This document shows, piece after piece, positions 49,301 to 60,972 of a stretch of 64,000 nucleotides of DNA (positions within the stretch are counted from its first letter, which is position 1; each line of letters begins with the position of its first letter). This DNA comes from Glandiceps talaboti. Taxonomy: Eukaryota > Hemichordata > Enteropneusta > Spengelidae. Location: NCBI RefSeq assembly GCF_964340395.1, contig NC_135560.1:21141675-21205674 (forward strand), read 5' to 3'. A model generated the notes under the pieces. It ran no database searches. It was given only the letters and a program-made list of their open reading frames with translations, and was not told the origin of the DNA. The position numbers and the translations under genes are program-made.

Positions 49301-52300
49301 ATCCCCATCCTAAAAAAATAAAGTGCATGATCAACATACCCTTCTTTTGCTTCCAACTTGAAGTTCGTTCGCTCAAGGTCACGTTTAACGACGACATGTT
49401 TACGTTCAGCCTGTAGAGGATGATATTGTACTGTTAAAAGCACTGACAGGAAACAAGACATGCTACTTGACATGTAAATAACCATGGCACACCTAGACCT
49501 ACTATGTAGTAAACATCTAAGCCCACTATGTAGTGACCACCTAGGCCTACTATGTAGTAAACATCTAGGCCTACCATGTAGTAGACATCTAGGCCTACTA
49601 TGTAGTAGACATCTAGGCCTACTATGTAGTAGACATCTAGGCCTACTATGTAGTGGACACCTAGGCCTACTATGTAGTAGACATCTAGGCCTACCATGTA
49701 GTAGACATCTAGGCCTACCATGTAGTAGACATCTAGGCCTTCTATGTAGTAGACATCTAGGCCTACTATGTAGTAGACATCTAGGCCTACTATGTAGTAG
49801 ACATCTAGCCCTACTATGTAGTAGACACCTAGGCCTACTATGTAGTAGACACCTAGGCCTACTATGTAGTGAACACCTAGGCCTACTATGTAGTAGACAC
49901 CTAGCCCTACTATGTAGTAGACACCTAGGCCTACTATGTAGTAGACATCTAGGCCTACTATGTAGTAAACACCTAGGCCTACTATGTAGTGGACACCTAG
50001 GCCTACTATGTAGTGGACACCTAGGCCTACGATGTAGTAGACATCTAGGCCTACCATGTAGTAGACATCTAGGCCTACTATGTAGTAGACACCTAGGCCT
50101 ACTATGTAGTGAACACCTAGCCCTACTATGTAGTAGACATCTAGGCCTACTATGTAGTAGACATCTAGGCCTACTATGTAGTAGACATCTAGTCCTACTA
50201 TGTAGTAGACATCTAGGCCTACTATGTAGTGGACACCTAGGCCTACGATGTAGTAGACATCTAGGCCTACCATGTAGTAGACATCTAGGCCTACTATGTA
50301 GTAGACATCTAGGCCTACCATGTAGTGCACACCTAGCCCTACTATGTAGTAGACACCTAGGCCTACTATGTAGTAGACACCTAGGCCTACTATGTAGTGA
50401 ACACCTAGCCCTACTATGTAGTAGACATCTAGGCCTACTATGTAGTAGACATCTAGGCCTACTATGTAGTAGACATCTAGTCCTACTATGTAGTAGACAC
50501 CTAGGCCTACTATGTAGTAGACACCTAGGCCTACTATGTAGTAAACACCTAGGCCTACTATGTAGTAGACATCTAGGCCTACTATGTAGTAGACATCTAG
50601 GCCTACTATGTAGTAGACATCTAGCCCTACCATGTAGTGAACACCTAGGCCTACTATGTAGTAGACATCTAGGCCTACCATGTAGTAAACACCTAGGCCT
50701 ACTATGTAGTAAACATCTAGGCCTACCATGTAGTAGACACCTAGGCCTACTATGTAGTAAACATCTAGGCCTACTATGTAGTGGACATCTAGGCCTACTA
50801 TGTAGTAGACATCTAGGCCTACTATGTAGTAAGTAACAATTTCGTGTAATTCAATTCAAATTTGTTCTAATTGTTATCATTATGACAAACAGAACATAGC
50901 TGATGATGGTCAACTATAGTTGCCTAGTTGGCTAGACGCTACTAATCTTAGCATTTACAAAATATAGGAATGGTGTATTTGAGTTCACATTAAACAATGA
51001 CTATGTTTAAATACAGTATGCCTATGATTAAAACGTCCTTGCTATTTAGCAGTTGTTCTATATTATTACATTTTGTTTCAGAACGAGTTTGCTGCCAAGT
51101 GTAGACAATGAAGTTCAATGTGAAATGTGCCTCGAAAATAAACTGTTGACGTTTTTGCTGTAACTTTGTTCAAGAAAATTATTTCTCAGTGAAAATCAAG
51201 AACAGAAATCAAAAGGTCAACATACATATTTCAAATGTTATCAAATGAAGCCATTTTAGAATCCAATATGGCTGCCGAATACAATATGGCCACCGAATAC
51301 AGTGTTAACATTATGGGAGAATAAATGATTGACGATTTTCTTTTTAAATGAGACAAGAAGCTCTTTTTTTAAATATAATGTTTAAAGGACCAGAAGCGCT
51401 AAAAGCTAGCTTTTATAGTAGAGAGATTTAAGAACTTCGATTTTCATTGACATTCGATTTCGTTCCCGAGGCACATTCTATCATAAACGTTCATTTTTAC
51501 ATAAAATAAAATAGAATGTGGTATCTTATTTATCATACTTCTGTCAACTTCGTTTGTGTCTCGTCCAGATGCCGCTTGGCTTCCTTCACATGTTCTTCGA
51601 GCTCTGCCAACTAGAAAACAATAATGTGAAAAATTCCAAAAATATGACAATGAAAAAACTGTACTTCGTAAAGTAGTCTGCTATCAAAAAGATAGGGAGA
51701 TGGGAGAGGAAGAGAGGAGAGGGGAGGACAAGACAAGACAAGTCAAGTCAAGTCAGAAGAAGAAGGGAAGAAAATTGAGGTGAAGACCGGAGAGGAATCG
51801 AGAAGAAAAGACAGGGGAAAAGATAAGACCGTAATAATGTCACAGATGACATATTCATTATTTTAGTATCAATATTTTAACTCCATCGCATGTCCCACTT
51901 TGACTGAAAGGTCAACAGACTCTCTCAAGGATATCGGATTCAGACCACAAGATTCCAAGCGCACTCGAGTACATGACAAGACAGTCTGCATTTCATAAAT
52001 AACTAGGATTCATAGTGATCATTTATCAATGTTTTGAGAATAGTCTTTAGGGCATGGTAACACCTCTTGAAGACTTTAATGATATGGTTTGCATTAATTA
52101 TTTGGCCATACACATGCGTTATGTAAATTTAGACTTTAATGACCTTAAAGACACACTTGGAACTAGCAGGCAGGCACTTCACCTTCGGGGGAGTCAATGA
52201 ACGGGGCATATGCGAAGTGCTTGCCATGGTTCTCGTGTAGACTTTCGGCTTGAACATAAACTGTGTGCGGTCTGGACTAAATCCCTAAAGTTCAAGTAGT

Positions 52301-55300
52301 GATCCCGGTACAGAAGTTGAGTCGGTACATACGACGTAAGATGTGAGAGTGATTCGAGTGTAGTTACTTGGTCTGTCAGCTGAGTGCGAAGATCAAAAAA
52401 GTAACAATAAAGCAATACTAGCGATGCAGATATATACTGTTATGGAAAATTGTGACATAGACTGTTTGTGTTAACTCACCCTTTCATCACCTGCAGTTTC
52501 AGATTCTTCAAGTTGTCGTCTCTTGCTGAAAGACGCAAAATGCAGTAGTCAGAATTCTATCAGAAACTATCGATATGCTATCATAACTGCAATAGTCGGT
52601 CTTATTTGGTATGTGACGACAAATACAACGTAACATGTACACAATGTCACAAAGTAAATATTCATTTTCTTGTTACCAAATCAATAACTCGTTTGCTGAC
52701 AAAATCTGCATTACTTACTGACCTGTATATTTGATTGAGAGTAAATAAAGAGAACATCAAAAGAAACAATGTAATTACTAACGTTTCGATACTAGAATCA
52801 GTATCTCCGACTTCTGTAAGCTTCGTCTCTATATTGTCTATTCTTTGGTTGACACCATGTAGGTCAAGTTGGAGGAGTTTTATCCGTCTTTCGATTGACG
52901 ACTGTTCACTTTCAGCCTAGAATGTAACAGTAAAATTTTACCGTAACAATTTTTTTCAAAATCACATTGGGATAAACTGTCAAATATCATATGTTAACCA
53001 GAGTCCGAGCAGAATTCGCGAAGGGTTGGGGGAGAGCAAATGAGGTGGATGGACAAATTTCAAGACAGGGGTCTTGGAAATTGCAATGTTGGGGGGGGGG
53101 GGGGGCGCTAGAATTTTTTTGGCTCTTGATTTGTGACGCGCTGAACCAAATTAAACCGCTGGTATGGTCTGTTCCTATACCATGTACATTTGTGAAATGT
53201 CTTACGGCTTAGCTGTAATGATGAAAATTTCATTCTAGACATTTAAGTAGCAGGTGACAGCAATGTGGATGTGTGTTTGTTTCTGTGGGTGTTAAAATGA
53301 AAACAAGCGCCACATCCATGATTTTATAGAGGTATTGTTTTACTCTGTTTTTTTTTAAATTTTAGCTAGAGTCATGACATTGTATATTTTTTATATGAGT
53401 CTTTGATCGCATGTTTAAATGTTGGCACTGGCGCTATAAAACTAAAACGTTATGATTTTTTTTATTCTTTATATATTTCATAGTTTGACGTTTGGGTCAA
53501 GTTTTCTGTTTGTACAGTTTCGAGTGTCCTGCTGTGTTATATTAGTTTGGCGCCATCGTATGTAAACCATGTGATCAAGTGGCCATATGAGTACTAGTGA
53601 GAGTTAGGTATTTATTTTGGATATTTATTTGACAAAACAAATCTACTGCATATTCAACAATATATTACACCTACAGCCCAATGCCCAATACTACTACCTC
53701 CACAGGTGTCAAAATGAAATAAACATCCGATACTACCTCCATGGGTATCAACACGAAATGTACATTCGTTACTACCTCCACCGGTATCAACACGAAATGT
53801 ACATCCGTTACTACCTCCATGGGTATCAACACGAAATGTACATCCATTACTACCCCGGCCCCACGGGTATCAACAAGAAATGTACATTCGTTACTACCCC
53901 CACGGGTATCAACACGAAATGTACATTCGTTACTACCTCCACGGGTATCAACACGAAATGTACATTCGTTACTACCCCCACGGGTATCAACAAGAAATGT
54001 ACATTCGTTACTACCCCCACGGGTATCAACACGAAATGTACATTCGTTACTACCCCCACCGGTATCAACACGAAAACTACACCCGTTACTACCTTCACGG
54101 GTATCAACAAGAAATGTACATTCGTTACTACCTCCACCGGTATCAACACGAAATGTACATCCATTACTACCCCCACGGGTATCAACAAGAAATGTACATT
54201 CGTTACTAACTTCACGGGTATCAACAAGAAATGTACATCCGTTACTACCTCCACGGGTATCAACACGAAATGTACATTCGTTACTACCCCCACCGGTATC
54301 AACACGAAATGTACATCCGTTACTACCTCCACGGGTATCAACACGAAATGTACATTCGTTACTACCCCCACCGGTATCAACACGAAATGTACACCCGTTA
54401 CTACCTCCACGGGTATCAACGCGAAATGTACATTCGTTACTACCTCCACGGGTATCAACAAGAAATGTACACTCGTTACTACCTTCGCGGGTATCAACAA
54501 GAAATGTACATTCGTTACTACCTTCACGGGTATCAACACGAAATGTACATCCGTTACTACCTCCACCGGTATCAACACGTCGAAATGTACATCCATTACT
54601 ACCCCCACGGGTATCAACAAGAAATGTACATTCGTTACTACCTTCACGGGTATCAACAAGAAATGCACATTCGTTACTACCCCCACGGGTATCAACACGA
54701 AATGTACATTCGTTACTACCCCCACGGGTATCAACAAGAAATGTACATCCGTTACTACCTCCACCGGTATCAACACGAAACGTACATTCGTTACTACCTC
54801 CACGGGTATCAACACGATACTACCTCCACCGGTATCAACACGAAATGTACATTCGTTACTACCTCCACGGGTATCAACACGATACTACCTCCACCGGTAT
54901 CAACACGAAATGTACATCCGTTACTACCTCCATGGGTATCAACACGAAATGTACATTCGTTACTACCCCCACCGGTATCAACACGAAATGTACATCCGTT
55001 ACTACCTCCACCGGTATCAACATGGAATAAACATCAGTTACTACCTCCACACAAAATGTACATCCGTTAAGTACTATACCTCCACCGGTATCAACATGGA
55101 ACATCAGTTACTACCCCCACCGGTATCAACACGCAAGGTATATCCGTTACTACCTCCACGGGTATCAACACGCAAAGTATATCCGTTACTATCTCCACAC
55201 AAAATGTACATCCGTCAAGTACTACATGTACCTCCACAGGTATCAACATGAAATGTTAACCCATTTCTATTTATGTTCACGTATCCCCCTCCACAGTAGA

Positions 55301-56440
55301 TTTTTTTTTTTTTTTTTACAAATTACAGTTGTTCAGGAGTCATTTCATGGAGCATAAATAAAAATTATCTTGTTATTTTCCAATGTACCCCCCCCCCCCA
55401 CTTCAAGTGGTGTTTTCCAAAATGCCCCCCTCCTCCAAAAACACCACCTCCATTGTTTGTTTGTTTCTCACTACAAGATTACCAATAATTCGTACCACAC
55501 CATAGTATGTAGTCTCGGTTACCCAAACTCTCACCACTGGAGGCGCTTCTACGCGACAACCCAGACGAGAATGTATCCACGCCTGTATTGAGCTTATCTA
55601 CCTCTATGTTCATTTTGGGGTATGTAGAAAATGACTACGAATTTGTATCTTTGGGATTCCTCAAAATCAACACGACACGACGTATATTTGACATTATTAT
55701 ACACGGCTCTTGGAATTTCAATCCTAACTTAAAAGTTTTTAAAAAGACGAACAAATCAAAGATGGGTTTACCAAAAAAATGTATACACATACACAGATTA
55801 AATGATTGCATTTTGTATCAAACCGAACTTCGTTCAGAAGCTTAGCAGCAAAATCACGTATTTTATGTTAATTGGAAACGAAAGCATTTCACACTAGAAA
55901 TGAAAATTAGGGGGAGAGTCACATTTTACAGTGACTTATTTTCTAACTTTACATTATTTTGTGATTTTTGCATGATCCCACCACTGCCACCAGTTCAAAT
56001 CCTACTGCTACCACATCGCACCATTGCCACCAACTGTTAGTTGTGGTGTGAGGAGAAGAGGGTCTCACAGTATAGTAGTAAAGGGGAACAGCGTGGTAAG
56101 ATATTGGGGATAACCAGGTGGAGTGGAGATGTTGACCTCGGTCCTGGGATTGTCAGCTGTGAGCTCCAGAACAGCCAATTAGATCCCAACACAGGCTAAA
56201 TAAACCCAGGCCTTTACTAGCACTCCGTTTGTTGACTTTAAAGTCAGTCACATCTCAGACCACTATAAAAATAATTACTCAGCCAGGTCAGTTGTGCTAA
56301 AAAAATCGACAACTTACTTTTTCAGTTCTGCTTATCGCTTCTCTCAGGTTGATCTTGGCATCCTGTTCTCGCTCGTCCGCCTGATCTATTTGTTCTGATA
56401 AAGCAGCCAGCTTTGATTTAAGTTTACCGAGTTTAGCCAT
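46390..56440 (-). CDS. Tropomyosin, divergent short (non-muscle-length) form, 8 exons, 247 aa
   Basis: Parallel coiled-coil protein expected to polymerise along actin filaments. CDS exons in transcript order: 56440-56318, 52916-52783, 52525-52480, 51610-51539, 49410-49340, 47355-47217, 46845-46776, 46478-46390. Lengths are 123, 134, 46+72, 71, 139, 70 and 89 nt. Vertebrate tropomyosin exons 3, 4, 5, 6+7 and 8 are 134, 118, 71, 76+63 and 70 nt. So vertebrate exon 4 is here split by an extra intron, and exons 6 and 7 are one exon. Recognisable segments include ERRIKLLQLDL, ELEEHVKEAKRHLDETQ, AERKHVVVKRDLER and ESLKSLEDREAEA, all predicted helix with heptads. The protein is far from canonical tropomyosin and ends in an acidic tail (VVDDDDC) instead of the usual overlap region. 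The length equals low-molecular-weight isoforms (247-248 aa). No long-form first exon was found. Family identity is firm from the exon lengths; actin binding is inferred. Confidence 0.85.
47404..47770. repeat. 33-bp minisatellite in tropomyosin intron
   Basis: About 11 copies of a unit with 'gttatttcaccatagtcaca' followed by 'taacaaccatact'. The first copies are diverged. Because 33 is a multiple of three it yields a spurious 11-residue repeat frame. It lies just beyond exon 47217-47355, in the intron towards exon 49340-49410. Confidence 0.9.
48085..49130. repeat. 49-bp minisatellite in tropomyosin intron
   Basis: About 21 copies of a 49-bp unit containing 'ctaacattgtttacactcta' and 'gtcaatgactatttactta'. 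The period was checked between 48138 and 48187. A few copies have 1-bp insertions or deletions. It is in the same intron as the 33-bp array. Confidence 0.92.
49486..50833. repeat. 24-bp minisatellite in tropomyosin intron
   Basis: About 56 copies of a 24-bp unit, 'agacatctaggcctac' then 'tatgtagt'. It is open in frame on both strands for over 430 codons because 24 is a multiple of three and the unit has no stop in those frames. The unit holds the palindrome TAGGCCTA and a near-palindrome CTACTATGTAGTAG. Variant units recur at 216 and 288 bp, which shows block duplication. Confidence 0.95.
53690..55250. repeat. 39-bp minisatellite in tropomyosin intron 1
   Basis: About 36-40 copies of a 39-bp unit, 'ggtatcaacacgaaatgtac' then 'attcgttactacctccacg', with shorter broken units at both edges. 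It is open in several frames as a 13-residue repeat; there is no sign that it is translated. Confidence 0.95.
55662..55894. repeat. Inverted repeat, arm A, flanking tropomyosin exon 1
   Basis: About 233 bp, the reverse complement of 56639-56872 with modest divergence. Shared blocks include 'caaaatcaacacgacacgac', 'aaaaagacgaacaaatcaaa' and 'ggaaacgaaagcatttcaca'. The arms are separated by about 745 bp that contain the first tropomyosin exon. Confidence 0.85.
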
Positions 56441-56638
56441 GCTGTAAAAATCTATAGAGAAATTAAGTCTACTGTAAAAGTACCAGTCTTCTCAAGGGTG
56501 ATGGAAGCAATGGACGCCCACACTGTGTGTATGTATTGTAGCATATGCCTGAATGTTATCTAACAAGTCATTGACCAAAAACACAATAAAGACAAAGAAA
56601 ACAAGCGAAATGGACCTATTAGAATTTTAAATTCAAAA

Positions 56639-56872
56639 GTGTGAAATGCTTTCGTTTCCAATTAACATAACAATACGTGATTTTGCTGCGAAGCTTCTGA
56701 ACGAAGTTCTGTTTGATACAAAATGCAATCATTTAATCTGTGTATGTGTTTACATTTTTTTTGATAAACCCATCTTTGATTTGTTCGTCTTTTTAAAAAC
56801 TTTTAAGTTAGGATTGAAATTCCAAAAGCCGTGTATGATACTGTCAAATATACGTCGTGTCGTGTTGATTTT
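56639..56872. repeat. Inverted repeat, arm B, flanking tropomyosin exon 1
   Basis: Partner of 55662-55894. It lies just upstream of the tropomyosin start codon (56440) on the transcribed strand, so it may fall within the promoter or 5' UTR. Origin unknown: either two copies of one repeat in opposite orientation or one large fold-back element. Confidence 0.85.
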
Positions 56873-57049
56873 GTTTGATTCTGTATTGTCATGTGTATTT
56901 GGTGTCTGTATATTTCATCCGATTTTATAGCTCTTTTTTGTACCGCTGCAAAGGTGAAATAAATAAACACAAGAAACACTCTGCCCTCACCGGCCTGCTT
57001 TATGACAGGGATTGACTGGCATACATGGCTCTAAACTATAATCAAATCA

Positions 57050-58740
57050 AGAAATTGCTGATGCATTAAACGAGTTCTTTGTGTCAGTTTTTACTGTTGA
57101 GGACGTGTCACAAATTCCCAAACCAGTATCCTTCTTTAATGGTCCAGAGCTAGATAAACTACACTCCATAAACATTACTGAGGAAATGGTCTACAAAAAA
57201 ACTATCGCAACTGTCACCAGCTAAAGCTGCCGGCCCTGACAGATTATCCCCCAAAATTCTACGTACAGCTGCAAAACAACTAGCTAAACCATTGACTCTA
57301 ATTTTTATAGAATCTCTCAAGTCTAGCAACGTTCCTGATGATTGGAGGAAAGCCAATGTTACCCCAGTCTTTAAAAAGGGCAGCAAGTCTTAACCTGGCA
57401 GCTATAGACCAATCAGTCTTACAGCAGTTTGTGGTAAACTTCTCGAATCTGTCATCAGAGACAATATTGTACACCATTTAGATAAATTTGATATAATTCA
57501 AGGATCACAACATGGCTTTCGACATGGGAAATCATGCCTTACTAATCTGCTTGAGTTCATAGATGATATAACCCCATGTATACCGACGATGGAGTTCCCG
57601 TGGACGTTATCTACCTAGACTTTGCAAAAGCATTTGATAAAGTTCCTCATGTCAGACTTATAAACAAAATGGAAAAGCATGGAATAACGGGTTCAGTTCT
57701 TCGCTGGGTCCAGGCATGCATGGTTATCCAATCGTCAGCAACGGGTAGTAATAAATGGTTCATCATCAACGTGGAAACCGGTCACCAGTAGAGTACCTCA
57801 AGGGTCTGTGCTTGGTCCCGTGCTATTCCTGATATATATAAATGATATTGATTGTGGAATGCTGTCTAAAGTTAAGAAATTTGCTGATAACACCAAACTA
57901 TATCGCCCAGTTTATGATGGAAATGACACCAACACATTACAAACAGATTTGGACAAATTGTACAAGTGGTCACAAGATTGGCAAATGAGTTTTAATATCA
58001 AGAAATGTAAATCAATGCATATTGGGACAAATAACCCATCAAACGTCTATCAGATGAACAGCATACCACAACAACATACTGAAGAAGAGAACGATCTTGG
58101 TGTAATACTCCACTCAAATCTGAAACCTTCTACTCCTTGCATCCAGTCAGCGAAAAAAGCAAACAACATGTTGGGAATTATCAAAAGAACTATAACACAC
58201 AAATCAAAAGACATCACCTGTACAAGCAATTAGTGAGACCTAGACTAGAATACTGTATACATGCATGGTCACCATGGCTACAAAAAGATATTGCCACATT
58301 GGAAAAGGTACAACGACGGGCGACCCGACTTGTTCCGAAGCTAAGAAAATTGCCATATAACCAGAGACTTCATCATTTTGGTTTAACAACACTAGAGCAA
58401 AGAAGGACTCGCGGTGATATATGATCCAGACATACAAGTTTCTAAATGGTCTGGATTCCTGCAATGTCTCATTTCAAATGTCATCAACGTCTACACGAGG
58501 TCATAACTTAAAGCTTGCAAAGCCATTCGTCAGACTAAATACAGGGAAATGTTTCTTCACTCCCAGGATCATAGACAAATGGAACAGTCTACCATCACAT
58601 GTGGTGAATGCAACATCAGTCAACGTTTTCAAAAATCTGCTCTGCCTTAGTATTATCCATGGTATTATTCTTGAACAAAAGGGATTTCTATTATCCATCT
58701 TGGGTACCTTATCCCTGAACTGAACTGAACTGAACTGACT
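57050..58740 (+). mobile_element. Decayed non-LTR retrotransposon, CR1/L2-like LINE (5'-truncated, reverse transcriptase region and 3' end)
   Basis: Reverse-transcriptase segments appear in order but in different frames: IADALNEFFVSVF near 57050, SYRPISLTAVCGKLLE near 57395, SQHGFRHGKSCLTNLLEF near 57505, VIYLDFAKAFDKVPH at 57607, LGPVLFLIYINDI at 57811 and the catalytic box at 57877. The last reads FADNT instead of FADDT, so the second catalytic Asp is lost. After that come LEYCIHAWSPWLQKD (58238) and WNSLPSHVVNA (58577), the C-terminal pattern of CR1/L2-type LINEs. There is an in-frame stop near 57390 and at least four frame changes. The endonuclease is absent, so this is a dead copy. It ends in a short TGAAC repeat (58717-58737), like the microsatellite tails of this clade. 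Exact clade needs a phylogeny. It lies between tropomyosin and CHAF1A. Confidence 0.9.
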
Positions 58741-60972
58741 GGTGTGTGGGGGGCACTCTGTCACAGCATATCTTACAGGCGAAGTAATAATACTGGCAAT
58801 TAACACCTCTAACGTTAATGTTAATATTACCAACAACATGCAGGCAAAGTTCACTTCTGTTAACCATAGACCCTCCATTGCTTGAAATATCCATTCACTG
58901 TTTCTACTTATGTAAAATGCTCCAATGAGAGTGGTTACATAAGCTGATTCACAACAGGATCTTTCACACTACATCCCTCATGAATCCGAACATGTAGATA
59001 CAAGTCACTACTGTAAGGGGTTTATTTGCATCTTTATTTCATACATTTGGTTTGTACTTGATAGTTGATGATTTTACAGACCAAAAGGAGACATTTGTAC
59101 AAGAAAGAGACTATGTTAATGAACAATCACAGTGGACGTTCCACTACTATTATCACAAGAGAACCCAGGAACTTTGTTACAACCAACCAACCAACCAACC
59201 AACCAAATAAAGAAAACATACACAAACAAAATATGCATGAGCAAATAACAATGTCATTTTATATGCATGACTGTACATGTATCTACAGATCTGTATACCA
59301 TTAAAACAATCAACTGTTTCTGTAGATATTGTCATAGTGGTACTTTTGAGTATATACAGAAACATAGTACAAAGGCCTGTATATACATGTATAGCATATA
59401 TACATAAAGGTATGCATATATTCATGTGCTTAAAATGGTACCCATGCATATTGTGTTTGTGTGTTTCTTTTAATTTGTTTGTACCAAGGTTCCTGGGCTC
59501 CCAGTGATATTTCTGATTCTGGGAGACACGTCAAATGTGGCTATAGAAGCACATATTACTGGGTTATATAACATGGGTTTGTTTAAAATGTGGATCTTTA
59601 TGGCTATGGTTTATCTTTTTACAATTATGGATTGTACTGAACTACTAGAATGTCTGCAGTTATTAACAAAACCATAAATTGACTATGTAACTATACATCA
59701 CACCGATTTAAACAGTGCTGGATTACTGTCCCTCTAAATCATTCATCATTTGTACATACACCTGGACTAACAACTCATCTAGCTATACTGTCTATAAATA
59801 AAAACACACCTAGACAGACACAAAAACCTATTCTATGTACTGTGTATATAATTTTTTCTTAAAACTAAAACCCCAAAGTAATCAAATCATTTTTCTGTAT
59901 ATTGTATTTATAGAGAAAATACTATAAGTAATAATAAGTTCATAAAGTTTGCTTTTGATAATGTACAGAAGGAAAAAAGGGGAATGTTGAAATCTGACTG
60001 AGGGTTTCATGCAGTTCAATCGATTCCATTTTTGTAATAATCTCTGACCGGGGTTTTATACTTTGCTGTAGTCAAATTTCATTTGTATGGGCAGATGGCC
60101 TGAAATAAAGATAATAATATTATTAAAATCACTGATATGAGTTTTAATCTTTTATGCCATCAATAATTGCATGTCATTTTCATCATCGGTTCTTAACAAA
60201 AACATAGTGACTATGGCCAAATATGTCTTTTTTTTTAATGTCTAAATGAGATTTCATATCTCATGTAAGGATAGTTTCCCAGAAACACTCAGTATTCAAC
60301 ATAAATTTAGCTGACTGGACAAGTTTTTTTTTTTTTCAATATCTGGACTTTAGGAGCTGTGAGCACAATAGATTTCAGAAAGGAATTCAATAACAATTCA
60401 AAGCAAAAAACAGAGAAACCACTCCTACTCTTTCTCAAAACACCTTTGCTATAATCAATAACATAAAAGTTATATCTAAACTATTTCCTATGGAATTTCC
60501 ACATTTTGTGTTCTTTAAACCTATACCTAATATAAATAAATTGTAATTTTTTACCAGGCAGATAGAAAAGATAAGACCATGGTGGCAATATGCAATATTG
60601 GTCAATTTAAGTTAACATTTGGTTTTAGCCTAAAAACTGTCAGTACACAAAGTACAAGTTTTTTAAGTATGGATATATTAGGGTAGTAGTTAGTAGTGTA
60701 AAAACCCAGGTGAATACACTATGTGATCGGCTGCATGAAACAAGTACTTCAAAAGTAAATACAATTCATCACGACTGCTATTGTTTCTATAGTACTAGTA
60801 AATATATCTAGTGCACAATGGGAGGTGTATTTGTAGTCATTTTTCTGTATTGTTCTGGTATTTGATAACTCATTATATAATGGTGGAAACTTGGTGTACC
60901 TGGCTTGTGCATTAGTTACTTAAAATCCATAAAGGGAAAGTATTATGTTACATTAGATTTATTATTTGTATT
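58741..60972. other. Intergenic region between LINE and CHAF1A stop
   Basis: No protein gene was seen. It includes a short (CCAA)n at 59180-59205 and the LINE-like tail at 60040-60126. Part of the right side is probably CHAF1A 3' UTR. Confidence 0.5.
60040..60126 (+). mobile_element. Probable LINE 3' tail
   Basis: The stretch 'gggcagatggcctgaaataaag' (split: gggcagatggcc, tgaaataaag) followed by an AT-rich (ATT)-like tail resembles the end of the LINE copy at 835-1185, which has 'ggcccatggcc', then AATAAAA, then (ATT)n. No coding part is seen upstream in 58,741-60,040. Confidence 0.35.

Noticed and set aside
47404-50833. Possible CRISPR arrays
   Set aside because: The units are contiguous tandem repeats with no unique spacers, and the genome is animal.
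49434-50836. Open frames of 431 and 450 codons on opposite strands
   Set aside because: They are a 24-bp minisatellite read in frame, lying in a tropomyosin intron; no start context, domain or variation pattern of a protein.
53617-55251. A 544-codon frame and several overlapping long frames
   Set aside because: A 39-bp minisatellite keeps all frames of that phase open; the translated repeat (GINTKCTFVTTST) matches no family and sits in an intron.
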